Of a stretch of 64,000 nt of DNA, positions 42,809 through 51,430 are shown in pieces. Below the pieces are notes generated by a model that was not told the origin of the DNA, made no database searches, and saw nothing but the letters and a program-made list of their open reading frames with translations. Position 1 is the stretch's first letter. The number at the start of each line of letters is the position of its first letter. Source of the DNA: Chryseobacterium herbae (GTDB lineage: Bacteria; Bacteroidota; Bacteroidia; Flavobacteriales; Weeksellaceae); contig NZ_JAOAMU010000002.1 in NCBI RefSeq assembly GCF_025154075.1, positions 242,358 to 306,357 on the forward strand. Direction: 5' to 3'. The position numbers and the translations under genes are program-made.

Positions 42809-42862
42809 ACTTACATTTTTTATAGTACCATACAATTGGGCACTACTATTTTAAATGTAAGT
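42809..42862. promoter_or_regulatory. HxlR operator: two inverted 19-bp half sites
   Basis: ACTTACATTT-ttt-ATAGTA (42809-42827), 16 bp, TACTAT-ttt-AAATGTAAGT (42844-42862). The arms match at 16 of 19 positions. The left arm starts 1 bp before the hxlR start codon. The right arm ends 9 bp before the -7 box TATTTTTG (42872-42879) of the oxidoreductase gene. Confidence 0.75.
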
Positions 42863-42901
42863 TACGTATATTATTTTTGCTGAAGAAATTCAAACAGAAA
42901 A

Positions 42902-43432
42902 ATGAAAACATTAGTAATCGTAATTCACCCAGATATTGAAAAATCAGTGATCAATAAAAGATGGATGGATGAATTAAAAAAATCTCCTGAAAAATATACC
43001 ATTCATTCCCTGTACGAAGCGTATCCGGATGAAAAGATCGATGTGGCAAAAGAACAGCAGTTGATAGAATCTTATGATAACATTGTCTTTCAGTTTCCGT
43101 TTTATTGGTTCAGCAGTCCGCCACTTTTGAAAAAATGGTTTGATGAAGTGCTCCTTTACGGTTGGGCCTACGGAAGCAAGAGCGGTTACAAAGCCGGAGG
43201 GAAGAAGATATCACTGGCCGTCACAGCAGGAATAGACGAAGAAGGCTACAGCGCATCCGGAAAGTACAAATACACCATGAATGAGCTTTTCCGTCCTTAC
43301 GAACTGACTTTTGACTACATCAAAGCAGATTATAAAGAACCTTTTGTTTATTACGGAATCGAAAATGATCCTTCAGCAGAATGGATTGAGAGCAGTGTGC
43401 CGATGTATCTGGAATTTTTGGATTCACTGTAA
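42902..43432 (+). CDS. NAD(P)H-dependent oxidoreductase, flavodoxin fold (KefF/MdaB-like)
   Basis: The 176-residue flavodoxin-like quinone reductase has TLVIVIHPDIEKSVINKRW near the N-terminus (the usual GHP is replaced by IHP), then IVFQFPFYWFSSPPLLKKWFDEV, YGSKSGYKAGGKKISLAVTAG and a C-terminal helix. It binds FMN/FAD and reduces quinones or other electrophiles in the cytoplasm. It is divergent from hxlR, which probably represses it until electrophiles are present. Confidence 0.9.
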   Translation: MKTLVIVIHPDIEKSVINKRWMDELKKSPEKYTIHSLYEAYPDEKIDVAKEQQLIESYDNIVFQFPFYWFSSPPLLKKWFDEVLLYGWAYGSKSGYKAGGKKISLAVTAGIDEEGYSASGKYKYTMNELFRPYELTFDYIKADYKEPFVYYGIENDPSAEWIESSVPMYLEFLDSL

Positions 43433-43433
43433 A

Positions 43434-43629
43434 CTAGTCACAGTGTTTTTCGTAAACAGGATCTTCGTAAGAGATATTATAATAGTAAATCCTATCGCTG
43501 TTTTCGGTACCGAAACTTTTATTGATGATGGCGATGTGCACTTTATGAAGGGTTGTATCAGAAAGTTGCTGGTACAGCCTTCTTGATCTTTTTGTTATCG
43601 GTTTTGTACAGTTCTATACATCCACTCAC
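43434..43629 (-). pseudogene. Small frameshifted gene, function unknown
   Basis: Read leftward from GTG 43629, the frame gives SGCIELYKTDNKKIKKAV and then hits a stop. Skipping one C near 43571-43575 continues into QQLSDTTLHKVHIAIINKSF, then GTENSDRIYYYNISYEDP, and VYEKHCD, and stops at 43434. The total of 196 bp is not divisible by three. Composition and direction match the two genes upstream. It starts 15 bp after their last stop, so it was probably the third gene of that unit. A real mutation or a sequencing error are both possible. Confidence 0.4.
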
Positions 43630-43643
43630 GTTTTAATATCTTT

Positions 43644-44114
43644 TCATTCCCATCCCGGGCCGTCTTTCTTATAACATTCCGTTACAACGCCCCAATGCGA
43701 ATATTCCAGAGGCGGAGCTCCATCCTCAGAAAGCCTGTACATTTCATAAAACAAATCAAAATATTCAGGGTTTAAATCAGTATAATCTGGCAACTCCGGG
43801 TCATGCACCTTGATTCTTCCGTTTTCAATGGCTTTCCAGAAAAGCTTTTGGTTTTCTTCCGTCAGGCTTCTGGTATCCAGATGCCGGTTGATCCATTCAT
43901 CGGTGCGGGCGCTGTAAAAGCCATAGCCACTTTCTGCTCTTTCATATTCGTCCTCATCTTCGGGAGGGATCTGAAGTTCCAGCCATTCTGCAAGGGGCTT
44001 CCCGTTTTCAAGAAAAGTAAGTTCCTCAATCGCAATCCGAATGATATAATCGTAGCCCGTCCATCTTCTGGAAAAGCATCTTCCGTCTTTAAATACAATA
44101 AAACAGCTGGCCAT
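43644..44114 (-). CDS. Acidic protein of unknown function
   Basis: The 156-residue soluble, strongly acidic protein has no signal peptide. Notable stretches are FKDGRCFSRRWTGYDYIIRI, IPPEDEDEYER, LTEENQKLFWKAIENGRI and a conserved-looking tail YSHWGVVTECYKKDGPGWE. I do not recognise the family. Small acidic single-domain proteins in such clusters are often immunity proteins, but no toxin gene is present here. The start codon overlaps the stop of the DUF2199 gene by 1 bp, so the two are cotranscribed. Confidence 0.6.
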   Translation of the reverse strand: MASCFIVFKDGRCFSRRWTGYDYIIRIAIEELTFLENGKPLAEWLELQIPPEDEDEYERAESGYGFYSARTDEWINRHLDTRSLTEENQKLFWKAIENGRIKVHDPELPDYTDLNPEYFDLFYEMYRLSEDGAPPLEYSHWGVVTECYKKDGPGWE

Positions 44115-44614
44115 TATTCAGGTTTTAAAATTCTGTTAATTCTTTTTTCAGCTTCTTCCAGTGAAATTCCATTATAAAAATCATGAACGAAAGGATGATC
44201 ATGGCTTTGATGAGGAAACACAAAAGGACGCCCCACATTGTTATTGACGACAACAGTGGTTGGAATACTTTCTTCAAAATCATAATCAGGAAGATAATTA
44301 GACATCCATCCGAAATATTCAGCTGTAAATTCCTTATTGTCATAGTTTTCGACGTATTCATCGAAGCTTTTTTCACTTAATGAAACCCAGATTCCATATT
44401 CCAGATCCTGGCAACTGTCTGTTACTTCCTGAACCATGACAGCACGAATGAAACGGTGTGTATATTCCGGATCTTCAATAATACACAAATCTGGTGTCAA
44501 TTCTGCATTTTCAAGTTCTTCTTCGGTTAAATCGTGGTAAAAAACAGGAGCATTATAAGCGATGGCCGGCCAGTTTTCTTTTTCTTCGCCGCAGCATTCA
44601 CAGATGTATTTCAT
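44114..44614 (-). CDS. DUF2199 family protein
   Basis: The 166-residue protein begins with a CECCGEEKENWPAIAYNAP block: a small CxxC zinc-knuckle-like motif followed by the WPxAxxxxxP segment characteristic of DUF2199. LCIIEDPEYTHRFIRAVM, GIWVSLSEKSFDEYVE and GWMSNYLPDY follow, and the C-terminal part has HDFYNGISLEEAEKRI. The family function is unknown. It is translationally coupled to the acidic protein gene downstream, and a 14-bp gap separates it from the upstream FAD oxidase gene end. Confidence 0.8.
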   Translation of the reverse strand: MKYICECCGEEKENWPAIAYNAPVFYHDLTEEELENAELTPDLCIIEDPEYTHRFIRAVMVQEVTDSCQDLEYGIWVSLSEKSFDEYVENYDNKEFTAEYFGWMSNYLPDYDFEESIPTTVVVNNNVGRPFVFPHQSHDHPFVHDFYNGISLEEAEKRINRILKPE

Positions 44615-44628
44615 AATGATTTGTATTT

Positions 44629-46098
44629 TTATTTATAATGCTGGTAAAATTTATTGTCAAAAATTTCCTGAGGATCATATTTCCTTTTCATAGCGAAGAA
44701 GGAATCAGCCTGAGGATATACTTTTCTCATCTTTATTCGATCGATATGGAGACGGTAGGGTAGATAAAACGTTCCTTCATTTTTAAGAGCAGCATCTACC
44801 AGTTTGTTGGTCAGGATCTTCATGGCGTCTTCCTGTTTTGCCGTTTTCTTTTGGTTAAATAGTAAGACAAACCCAAAAACATTTTCCCTTGCATAATTCA
44901 TATAGCTGTCCTCATCTTTATCCACCGCCCGGATTGTTATATTAAGAAGATCCGGTTCGGAATTTTTGAGAACAGGTTTGATATCTTTGATGAATTGATT
45001 GAAATTTCTTTCCGGGATAAAATACTCCTGCAGAAGATCTGTAGAATTCGGATCTTTATTTTCAATAAGAGAAACATGGCCGTTCAGAAGCTCATTTCTA
45101 GTATAAACAATGTTCTGAGCTATTTTGCTGAGGTTAGTTTCCAGATCCCATCGAAGCCTTTTTCCATATTCACTGTTGACGGTGCTTCTGAAAACAAGAC
45201 GTTTTGTTTCTTCACTTTTTGCGTTTTTAGCAGCAATCGATGACGGTTTGTCATCCGTTTTTTCAAAATAATTGATGGTGGCTTCTTCCAGAAAATGTTT
45301 GTCCGAAATCCTTAACCTTCCAAAAACCAAACTGACCTCCGGACGATCAGCAATAAGTCTTTTGTAATCACGGGTATAATCATCAGATTTTAAATGGACA
45401 TACCGGTATTTGAGGTTTGTATTTTCAACCACTTTTAATTTAACATCCAAAATAATTCCGAACAGACCGTATCCTCCAATCACCAGTTTAAACAGCTCAG
45501 GATTCTCATCCCTGCTGCAGTTGAGAATTTCACCATTGTGATTCATTAGCGTAAATGAAACAACACTTGATGAAACCGGGGGAATGTTTTTCTGCCATCC
45601 GTGGCCGTTCACACTTACCGAACCGCCTATGGAAAAAGAACTGAATGCCTGCATGACGGTAATTGATTTTCCTTTTTTATCAAGATATTGTATCGCATCT
45701 TCCCAAAGAGCACCTGAGCCAATCGTAAGAATATTATTCTCAGCATCCAGTTCCATATGTTTATACGGAAGCATATTCAATAAAATACCGTTTGGGTAAA
45801 TCGTGTGTCCACCCATGCTGTGTTGGGCTCCGGCAATGGATATTTTTAATTTCTTTTCCTTAGCATATTTCAGGATCTGGCGCAGCTGGTTTTCGATCTC
45901 TGTTTTTGAAGAAGGAACCTTTATTAAAGTGTCTATTTTGGTTAAATTCAGCTGACTGACATCATTCGCATAGCCTTTTGGCGTTTCAGTCTTAAGATCA
46001 GATTCATTCCACTTCGTTCTGAGAACGTGAATAATGGGGATAGAAATAAATACAAGGATGATTACAATTCCGATGGCAAAAAAATATCTTTTCTTCAT
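44629..46098 (-). CDS. FAD-linked oxidase with arabinono-lactone-oxidase-type C-terminus
   Basis: The 489-residue protein has an N-terminal membrane helix (FAIGIVIILVFISIPIIHVL), so it is probably anchored in the inner membrane. The FAD_binding_4 domain spans about residues 60-225: VPSSKTEIENQLRQIL, ISIAGAQHSMGGHTIYPNGI, IGSGALWEDAIQYLDKKG, FSIGGSVSVNGHG and GGYGLFGIILDVKLKV. The ALO-like C-terminal domain ends FFAMKRKYDPQEIFDNKFYQ. In this family a histidine can bind FAD covalently (here near AGAQHSMGG). Substrate unknown, possibly a sugar lactone or alditol. Confidence 0.85.
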   Translation of the reverse strand: MKKRYFFAIGIVIILVFISIPIIHVLRTKWNESDLKTETPKGYANDVSQLNLTKIDTLIKVPSSKTEIENQLRQILKYAKEKKLKISIAGAQHSMGGHTIYPNGILLNMLPYKHMELDAENNILTIGSGALWEDAIQYLDKKGKSITVMQAFSSFSIGGSVSVNGHGWQKNIPPVSSSVVSFTLMNHNGEILNCSRDENPELFKLVIGGYGLFGIILDVKLKVVENTNLKYRYVHLKSDDYTRDYKRLIADRPEVSLVFGRLRISDKHFLEEATINYFEKTDDKPSSIAAKNAKSEETKRLVFRSTVNSEYGKRLRWDLETNLSKIAQNIVYTRNELLNGHVSLIENKDPNSTDLLQEYFIPERNFNQFIKDIKPVLKNSEPDLLNITIRAVDKDEDSYMNYARENVFGFVLLFNQKKTAKQEDAMKILTNKLVDAALKNEGTFYLPYRLHIDRIKMRKVYPQADSFFAMKRKYDPQEIFDNKFYQHYK

Positions 46099-46133
46099 TG
46101 ACTATATTAAACATCTAAAATACTCAAAATTCC

Positions 46134-47720
46134 TTATCCCACCGTCGGGGTATCCTCTTCCTTCAGGATCTTTTTCTCCTTCATGGAAAGCATCATTCTT
46201 TCGTATTTGTATTTTTCCCAGTCGAACTGATTCAGAAAATCAAGAGCAGCTTGAAAACCTCTGTTGAAAAGATCTTCTTTTTCCTCTTTTTTCATGAAGA
46301 AATTCAGCCAGCTGCTCGTTCCGCAATTAACTGTCTGAATGCTGTAAAGACGGTAAAAACTATGTTTGGTCAAAAATGATTTGTCATTAAACCCTTTTAA
46401 TGTACTGATGATATTTCCAGCGTAAGAAAAAGGAGTTTTGAGGATTTCTTCACTGGTTTTCCCTTTCTCAGACAGAATATCCGAATCGCTGGTAAGCTGT
46501 ACCCCGAAAAGTGGCATTCTCGGATAAAATACATCGCTGGCATGAAAAATATCGATCGGGAAGTTGGAAATACTTCCACCATCAATGAAAATTCCGGCAG
46601 GGTAGATGTCCTCAGGTTTTGTATTCATCCAGAATTTCCAGGCGTATTTTACCGAGCCGTCATCCTTATTGATCTGTTTTTGGAAAGGTTCAAAAAAGAA
46701 CGGAACAGACATGGAAGCTCTCACAAACTCGGCTGGACTTACGCGTTTCAGCTCTTCTTCAGACCAGTATAAATTGGCCATCGTAGGAAGCTCTACTTTG
46801 ATCTTCGCATTGATATCTGTAGTAATAACGATATATTCTGAGCGGAGCTGGTAGAACGGATTGTTTTTATAATAATCATTGTTCAAGGCGCTTTCATAAA
46901 ATATTCTGTAGCGTGTCTGATCGATATGCTCCAGGTTTTTATTCTTAATGGCTTCAATGCTTTTTAGAGCGATGGTATAATATTCCTGTGTATTTCCGTA
47001 TCGGTAATTGAGATTAAGGCCCTGCTCTTTCTGAATAAACTTATCATTAAGTTCAGCCACCGTTTTGATCCCGAAACCGTCCAGAACACTTTGCATGGTT
47101 TGTAAAAAAGTATTCCCGGGATTGAACCCGCTGTTCTGTTTCCGGAAATCACTGTAAAACTTTTTGATACAGAAAAAAGCGAAAATCACAGGAATCAAAG
47201 GAATCAGGAAAAGCAGCTTTGCATTCAGCGTAGTTTCCGGTCTGGATGCAAAAGGAATGATCACGAGGATCACCATAATGACCGCCAAAATAATCGCATT
47301 GATTTTAAAGAAATCCTTGTTGTTCAGAATTGCATGAATGGTAGTTTTTACATAAGTTTTTCCATCCATAAAGTCTGCAAAATTCCAGCTAAAGAGAATA
47401 TCTTTGATCACTTCACTTTTAGCTTCCTCTTTGGTCTTACAGGCCGCAATAAGCATGGTATTTATCGCACCGGCACTGGTTCCTGCCACTTTTAAAAACC
47501 GAACACCGAAAATTTCGAGACCATAAAGATACCCCACCAAAGCACTTCCCCAAACACCGCCTCCTTCCTGAACGAACTCCACATATTGGCTTCCTTGCGC
47601 ATCCAGCAGATCGGAAAACTCCCTTAACGAAATATGCTCATGTAGGGCAGCAAGCTTGTCTTTAGATTCCTGGGAGAGTACATTTTCCTCAAGAATTTTA
47701 TTTAGGATTTCAGTTTTCAT
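46134..47720 (-). CDS. Patatin-like phospholipase with internal membrane helices
   Basis: The protein of about 528 residues has a patatin Ser-Asp catalytic dyad. The glycine-rich oxyanion loop is EGGGVWGSALVGYLYGL, the nucleophile motif is GTSAG (80-84 of this start), and the DGG motif is in GIFIDGGSISNFPID. Between them lies an insert with two hydrophobic helices (IILAVIMVILVIIPFASR and LLFLIPLIPVIFAFFCI), so it is probably membrane-bound. It likely hydrolyses phospholipid acyl chains. The frame is open to 47780, but ATG 47720 is used, since the upstream codons overlap a repeat-like stretch. Confidence 0.85.
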   Translation of the reverse strand: MKTEILNKILEENVLSQESKDKLAALHEHISLREFSDLLDAQGSQYVEFVQEGGGVWGSALVGYLYGLEIFGVRFLKVAGTSAGAINTMLIAACKTKEEAKSEVIKDILFSWNFADFMDGKTYVKTTIHAILNNKDFFKINAIILAVIMVILVIIPFASRPETTLNAKLLFLIPLIPVIFAFFCIKKFYSDFRKQNSGFNPGNTFLQTMQSVLDGFGIKTVAELNDKFIQKEQGLNLNYRYGNTQEYYTIALKSIEAIKNKNLEHIDQTRYRIFYESALNNDYYKNNPFYQLRSEYIVITTDINAKIKVELPTMANLYWSEEELKRVSPAEFVRASMSVPFFFEPFQKQINKDDGSVKYAWKFWMNTKPEDIYPAGIFIDGGSISNFPIDIFHASDVFYPRMPLFGVQLTSDSDILSEKGKTSEEILKTPFSYAGNIISTLKGFNDKSFLTKHSFYRLYSIQTVNCGTSSWLNFFMKKEEKEDLFNRGFQAALDFLNQFDWEKYKYERMMLSMKEKKILKEEDTPTVG

Positions 47721-47780
47721 GGTAGGTTGGTGTTTGGTATTTGTACGTGGTCTTTGCTTTAACCAACAAAAAAAGCTCAT

Positions 47781-47815
47781 ATGTCATTGCGAACCGCTAG
47801 GTGAAGCAATCTCAA
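47781..47815. repeat. REP-like element
   Basis: ATGTCATTGCGAACC...GGTGAAGCAATCTC matches the widespread bacterial word pair CATTGCGA / GAAGCAATCTC, with ATTGC and GCAAT able to pair. A single copy is present. Confidence 0.5.
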
Positions 47816-47874
47816 ATATAATTTAAAGTTAACAACAAATTCGTACTATAATTCAAGTGTTTTCACCCTTTATT

Positions 47875-48774
47875 TTACCACTGTTTTCGCCTCGCATAAA
47901 TAAAGGTGCAGATCACGACCAAAGCCATAACACCAACCGTGATAAAGTATCCGTACTTGTGATGCAACTCAGGCATATTCTCGAAATTCATTCCGTAAAG
48001 ACCGGCAATAAACGTAATCGGTAAAAAATACACTGAATAAATGGCCAGAACTTTCATGACCTGGTTCGCCTTCTGATCCGAAAGCGCGAGGAACATCGAA
48101 ATAAGGTTGGTGATCTGAATATTTAAATGATCAAAATCCGCCACAACATCCTTATGCTTATCTTTTAAATCGACGATCTCGGAATCCTGAAGATTTAAGA
48201 ACTTGAATTTATCTACCGCATCAGTTGAAATCGTCAGTACTCTGGAGTTCAGACCGGATTTTCTTTTCAGCTTGTACAGTCTTCTGATCTGGTTGGTATG
48301 GTTCGTGTTTTTGAGGAAAATCTCGTTTTCGATATTATCCATCGTTTCAAGAAGGCTAATCGATTCATCATCAAAGCTCTTCATAATCAAAAGTGCGATC
48401 ATTAACGCGATTTTTGAAGGAGGAACTTCTGTCTGGATAGCAGAAATCTGTTTCTTCGTTTCCAGAATACTTTTCGTTTTCATCCTGTGGATGGTGATGA
48501 TGGTATTTTCCAGCAGAAAGATGGCGATCTTCGTACTGATATCGCTTATGGTGTTGAGGTTTTTTCTTTCCAGCTCAGTACTTTCGCGGAGGAGAAAGAA
48601 CTTTACACTGCCATCTTCTTCATATTTCGGAAGGTGGTTCGGATCCATGGTATCTTCCAGCAGAAGATTGTTGATCTCATATCTTTCGTGAAGAAATTTC
48701 AGGTCTTCCGCAGTGGGAGCCTCTACATCTACCCATTCACATTGGGAATCTCTGTATATCGTGTCGATTGGCAT
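47875..48774 (-). CDS. CorA-family magnesium/divalent metal transporter
   Basis: This 299-residue protein has a long cytoplasmic alpha/beta and helical domain followed by two C-terminal membrane helices. The first helix ends with the family signature YGMNFENMPE, that is, the GMN selectivity loop; the end is RRKQW, a basic tail. It is expected to form a pentameric channel for Mg2+, or for Co2+/Ni2+ in some members. It is divergent from fabH with a 73-bp gap. Confidence 0.92.
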   Translation of the reverse strand: MPIDTIYRDSQCEWVDVEAPTAEDLKFLHERYEINNLLLEDTMDPNHLPKYEEDGSVKFFLLRESTELERKNLNTISDISTKIAIFLLENTIITIHRMKTKSILETKKQISAIQTEVPPSKIALMIALLIMKSFDDESISLLETMDNIENEIFLKNTNHTNQIRRLYKLKRKSGLNSRVLTISTDAVDKFKFLNLQDSEIVDLKDKHKDVVADFDHLNIQITNLISMFLALSDQKANQVMKVLAIYSVYFLPITFIAGLYGMNFENMPELHHKYGYFITVGVMALVVICTFIYARRKQW

Positions 48775-48794
48775 ATAATAAAAATACTAATATT

Positions 48795-48828
48795 TTGAAA
48801 AACTATGTGTTAAATAATTTTATCTTTG
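48795..48828 (+). promoter_or_regulatory. Promoter of fabH
   Basis: TTG at 48795-48797, a 23-bp spacer and TATCTTTG at 48821-48828. The ATG follows 20 bp later. Confidence 0.6.
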
Positions 48829-48847
48829 CCAAAATTAAAAAAACTAT

Positions 48848-49870
48848 ATGATTAAAAGTACAATAAAAGGAATAGGATTTCATGTTCCGGATCATGTTGT
48901 TACGAATGATGATTTAGCCAAACTGATGACCACCAATGATGACTGGATTACGGAAAGAACGGGCATCAAAGAAAGAAGACACAGACAAAACAGAAACGAC
49001 TCTCAGGAAACCACTGCGTATTTAGGATTTAAAGCTTCTGAAAAAGCGCTTGAAAAAGCAGGAATGACTGCTCAGGATATAGATTATATTGTTTTTGCGA
49101 CGCTTTCTCCGGATTATTATTTCCCGGGTTGTGGCGTTTTGCTTCAGGACATGCTGGGATGCGATACGATTGGTGCTTTGGATGTAAGAAACCAATGCTC
49201 AGGATTTGTATACGCGGTAAGTGTTGCGAATGCTTTTATCAAATCAGGAACGTATAAAAATATTCTGGTAGTAGGGGCAGAGATCCATTCTTTCGGACTT
49301 GATTTTTCTGATGAAGGAAGAGGGGTTTCCGTGATCTTCGGAGACGGGGCAGGAGCCATTATACTTTCAGCGACGGAAGATGAGAATGCAGGAGATATTT
49401 TAGCGGTAAATATGCATTCTGAAGGGAAATATGCCGACGAATTGTGTACGCAGTTCCCTGGTTCTAAATTCGGATGGAGCGACAGAATGAGAAAAGAACC
49501 TGAAAATGTAACCGATAAAGAAGTCTATCCGATCATGAACGGAAATTTTGTGTTCAAACATGCGGTAACCAGATTCCCTGAAACCATGCAGGAAGCTTTG
49601 GACAAGGCAGGAAAAACCATCGAAGATCTGGATATGTTCATTCCACACCAGGCCAATCTTAGAATTGCCCAGTTTGTACAGCAGAAATTTGGACTTCCGG
49701 ATGAGAAAATTCACAATAATATTCAGAAATACGGAAATACAACGGCGGCTTCTATTCCTATCGCTTTAAGTGAAGCTATTGAAGAAGGAAAGATCAAAAG
49801 GGGAGACCTGGTACTGCTTTCAGCATTCGGTAGCGGATTTACGTGGGGAAGTGTTCTGTTTCAATATTAA
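48848..49870 (+). CDS. fabH: 3-oxoacyl-[acyl-carrier-protein] synthase III (FabH)
   Basis: The 340-residue enzyme condenses acyl-CoA with malonyl-ACP to start fatty-acid synthesis. The catalytic triad is visible: Cys117 in VRNQCSGFVYA, His267 in FIPHQANLRIAQ and Asn297 in KYGNTTAASIPIAL. The C-terminal LLSAFGSGFTWG is typical. In Bacteroidota FabH often prefers branched primers. It stands alone: plx and other fab genes are not adjacent. It has its own promoter and a shared terminator. Confidence 0.95.
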   Translation: MIKSTIKGIGFHVPDHVVTNDDLAKLMTTNDDWITERTGIKERRHRQNRNDSQETTAYLGFKASEKALEKAGMTAQDIDYIVFATLSPDYYFPGCGVLLQDMLGCDTIGALDVRNQCSGFVYAVSVANAFIKSGTYKNILVVGAEIHSFGLDFSDEGRGVSVIFGDGAGAIILSATEDENAGDILAVNMHSEGKYADELCTQFPGSKFGWSDRMRKEPENVTDKEVYPIMNGNFVFKHAVTRFPETMQEALDKAGKTIEDLDMFIPHQANLRIAQFVQQKFGLPDEKIHNNIQKYGNTTAASIPIALSEAIEEGKIKRGDLVLLSAFGSGFTWGSVLFQY

Positions 49871-49929
49871 TCAGACGAAAGAAAAAAAGACAAAATAGCA
49901 AGTACACATGATGTGCTGCTTAAACATAA

Positions 49930-49958
49930 AAATCCGCAGAGCAAAGCTCTGCGGATTT
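49930..49958. terminator. Bidirectional terminator between fabH and the thioredoxin gene
   Basis: A perfect 13-bp stem AAATCCGCAGAGC / GCTCTGCGGATTT has a 3-nt loop. A T run follows on the plus strand and A/T tails flank both sides. The genes are convergent. Confidence 0.9.
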
Positions 49959-49980
49959 CTTTTTTGTTATACTTTATTGC

Positions 49981-51141
49981 TTAAAGGCTTTTCAGTAACT
50001 TTTCTGTCTCTGCAGAATCCTGTCCTGTACTTTTAGCAAGCTGAACAGATTTTTCTGCCCAAATCTTGGCATTTTTCTTATCTCCGATTTTGTTGTAAAG
50101 ATTAGCTAGCGTATCGGTATTCGCATAGTTTTCGTCTTTTTTTACAGATTCCTGAGCCCATGCTACCGCTTTTTCAAGAGAAGCTTTATTACTTACATTT
50201 TCAAAGAAATTCCAGGCTAAAGAGTTTAATTCTTCAGAGCCTGCTGCAGAATAATCCTTATACAATTCTATCGTTAATTTCTCATAAGTAGGAATATCTT
50301 TATTCTTCAACGCTCTGCTGGCTTTTACTTTTTTCAGAAACTTTTCAGATTCCTCTTTCGTCATGAATTTTTGAGTTTCCGTCAGAAAATAGCTGTCATT
50401 CCAGGTTTTTGTATCTGCGTTATACGATTTTTTAACAACAGTATTCAGCTTTATATTTTTATCAAATTTCGCATACTTCTCTTCCGGGAAAATAACGATG
50501 ATATCCGCCTTTTTGCTCTGGAAAATCTTATATAAAGGACTATCCGTACTCTGCATTCCTGAAAGAAGCAACTGTAAATCTTCCTGATCAAGCGTTGTTT
50601 TCTGCTGGAAATAACGGTCCAATACTCTTCCTGCCAGTTCAGAATCATTGTAGATGGTCAATCCGGCCAGGTTTTTTAGAAATTCAGGATTTTTTTCTCC
50701 GTTTTCAAACTTCTTTTTTAATGCGGTAAGTCTTTTATTCGGATCTTCAGCATCCTTTGCAAACTGGATGAAGTCTTTTTCCTCCACATAACCTAATGTT
50801 CTGTGTACTTCCTCTCCGTCACCGTTGATGAAAAGATAGGTAGGGAATGCTTTTACATTGTATTTTTTGGCAATACCTATTCCTTCCCCTTTTTCCATGT
50901 CTATCTTAGCATTCACGAAGTGGGAATTGTAAAAATCTCCAACGGCCTGAAGCGGAAAAATATTCTTTGACATCAGTTTACACGGTCCACACCATGTAGT
51001 ATAGGCGTCTACAAATACAAGTTTGTTTTCTTTTTTTGCCTTCGCCAGAATAGCAGCGAAATTGTTGTCTTCAAATTTAATGCCCTGTGCCATTGCCAGT
51101 GCTGCTATAAATAAAGAAGAAAATATTGCTAATTTTTTCAT
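49981..51141 (-). CDS. Secreted thioredoxin-domain protein
   Basis: The 386-residue protein has a signal peptide (LAMAQG). An N-terminal thioredoxin domain (residues 22-140) has the redox motif WCGPC at 50-54 and the cis-proline region KAFPTYLFI. The C-terminal half is helical and tetratricopeptide-like (WAQESVKKDENYANTDTLANLYNKIGDKKNAKIWAEKSVQ). It probably acts in the periplasm in thiol-disulfide exchange, perhaps with partners bound by the helical repeats. Monocistronic. Confidence 0.88.
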   Translation of the reverse strand: MKKLAIFSSLFIAALAMAQGIKFEDNNFAAILAKAKKENKLVFVDAYTTWCGPCKLMSKNIFPLQAVGDFYNSHFVNAKIDMEKGEGIGIAKKYNVKAFPTYLFINGDGEEVHRTLGYVEEKDFIQFAKDAEDPNKRLTALKKKFENGEKNPEFLKNLAGLTIYNDSELAGRVLDRYFQQKTTLDQEDLQLLLSGMQSTDSPLYKIFQSKKADIIVIFPEEKYAKFDKNIKLNTVVKKSYNADTKTWNDSYFLTETQKFMTKEESEKFLKKVKASRALKNKDIPTYEKLTIELYKDYSAAGSEELNSLAWNFFENVSNKASLEKAVAWAQESVKKDENYANTDTLANLYNKIGDKKNAKIWAEKSVQLAKSTGQDSAETEKLLKSL

Positions 51142-51354
51142 AAAACTTTTTATTGATTACAAATGTAATAATTATGCGATTATATAAGTAGCTGTAAACC
51201 GAAAATAGTTACGAGGAATTTTATTTTTAATATATAATAATTCTATTTAATGTGAAAATTGTTGTCAACGTGTTATTAAATTAAATAATATTCTGCTTTT
51301 TAGTTAAAAAAATTAAATAATAGAAGAATATTTTAATAAAAAATAAAATATTAG

Positions 51355-51362
51355 TAGCTTTG
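51355..51362 (+). promoter_or_regulatory. -7 promoter box of the TPR-AraC regulator gene
   Basis: TAGCTTTG matches TAnnTTTG. It lies in a very AT-rich stretch and no TTG is well placed. It sits 20 bp before ATG 51383 and 68 bp before ATG 51431. Confidence 0.4.
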
Positions 51363-51430
51363 TAAAAAACAAAAAGACACCCATGAAAATGATGAATTAT
51401 TATAAAATCCAAATAATAATTTATTTTTTT

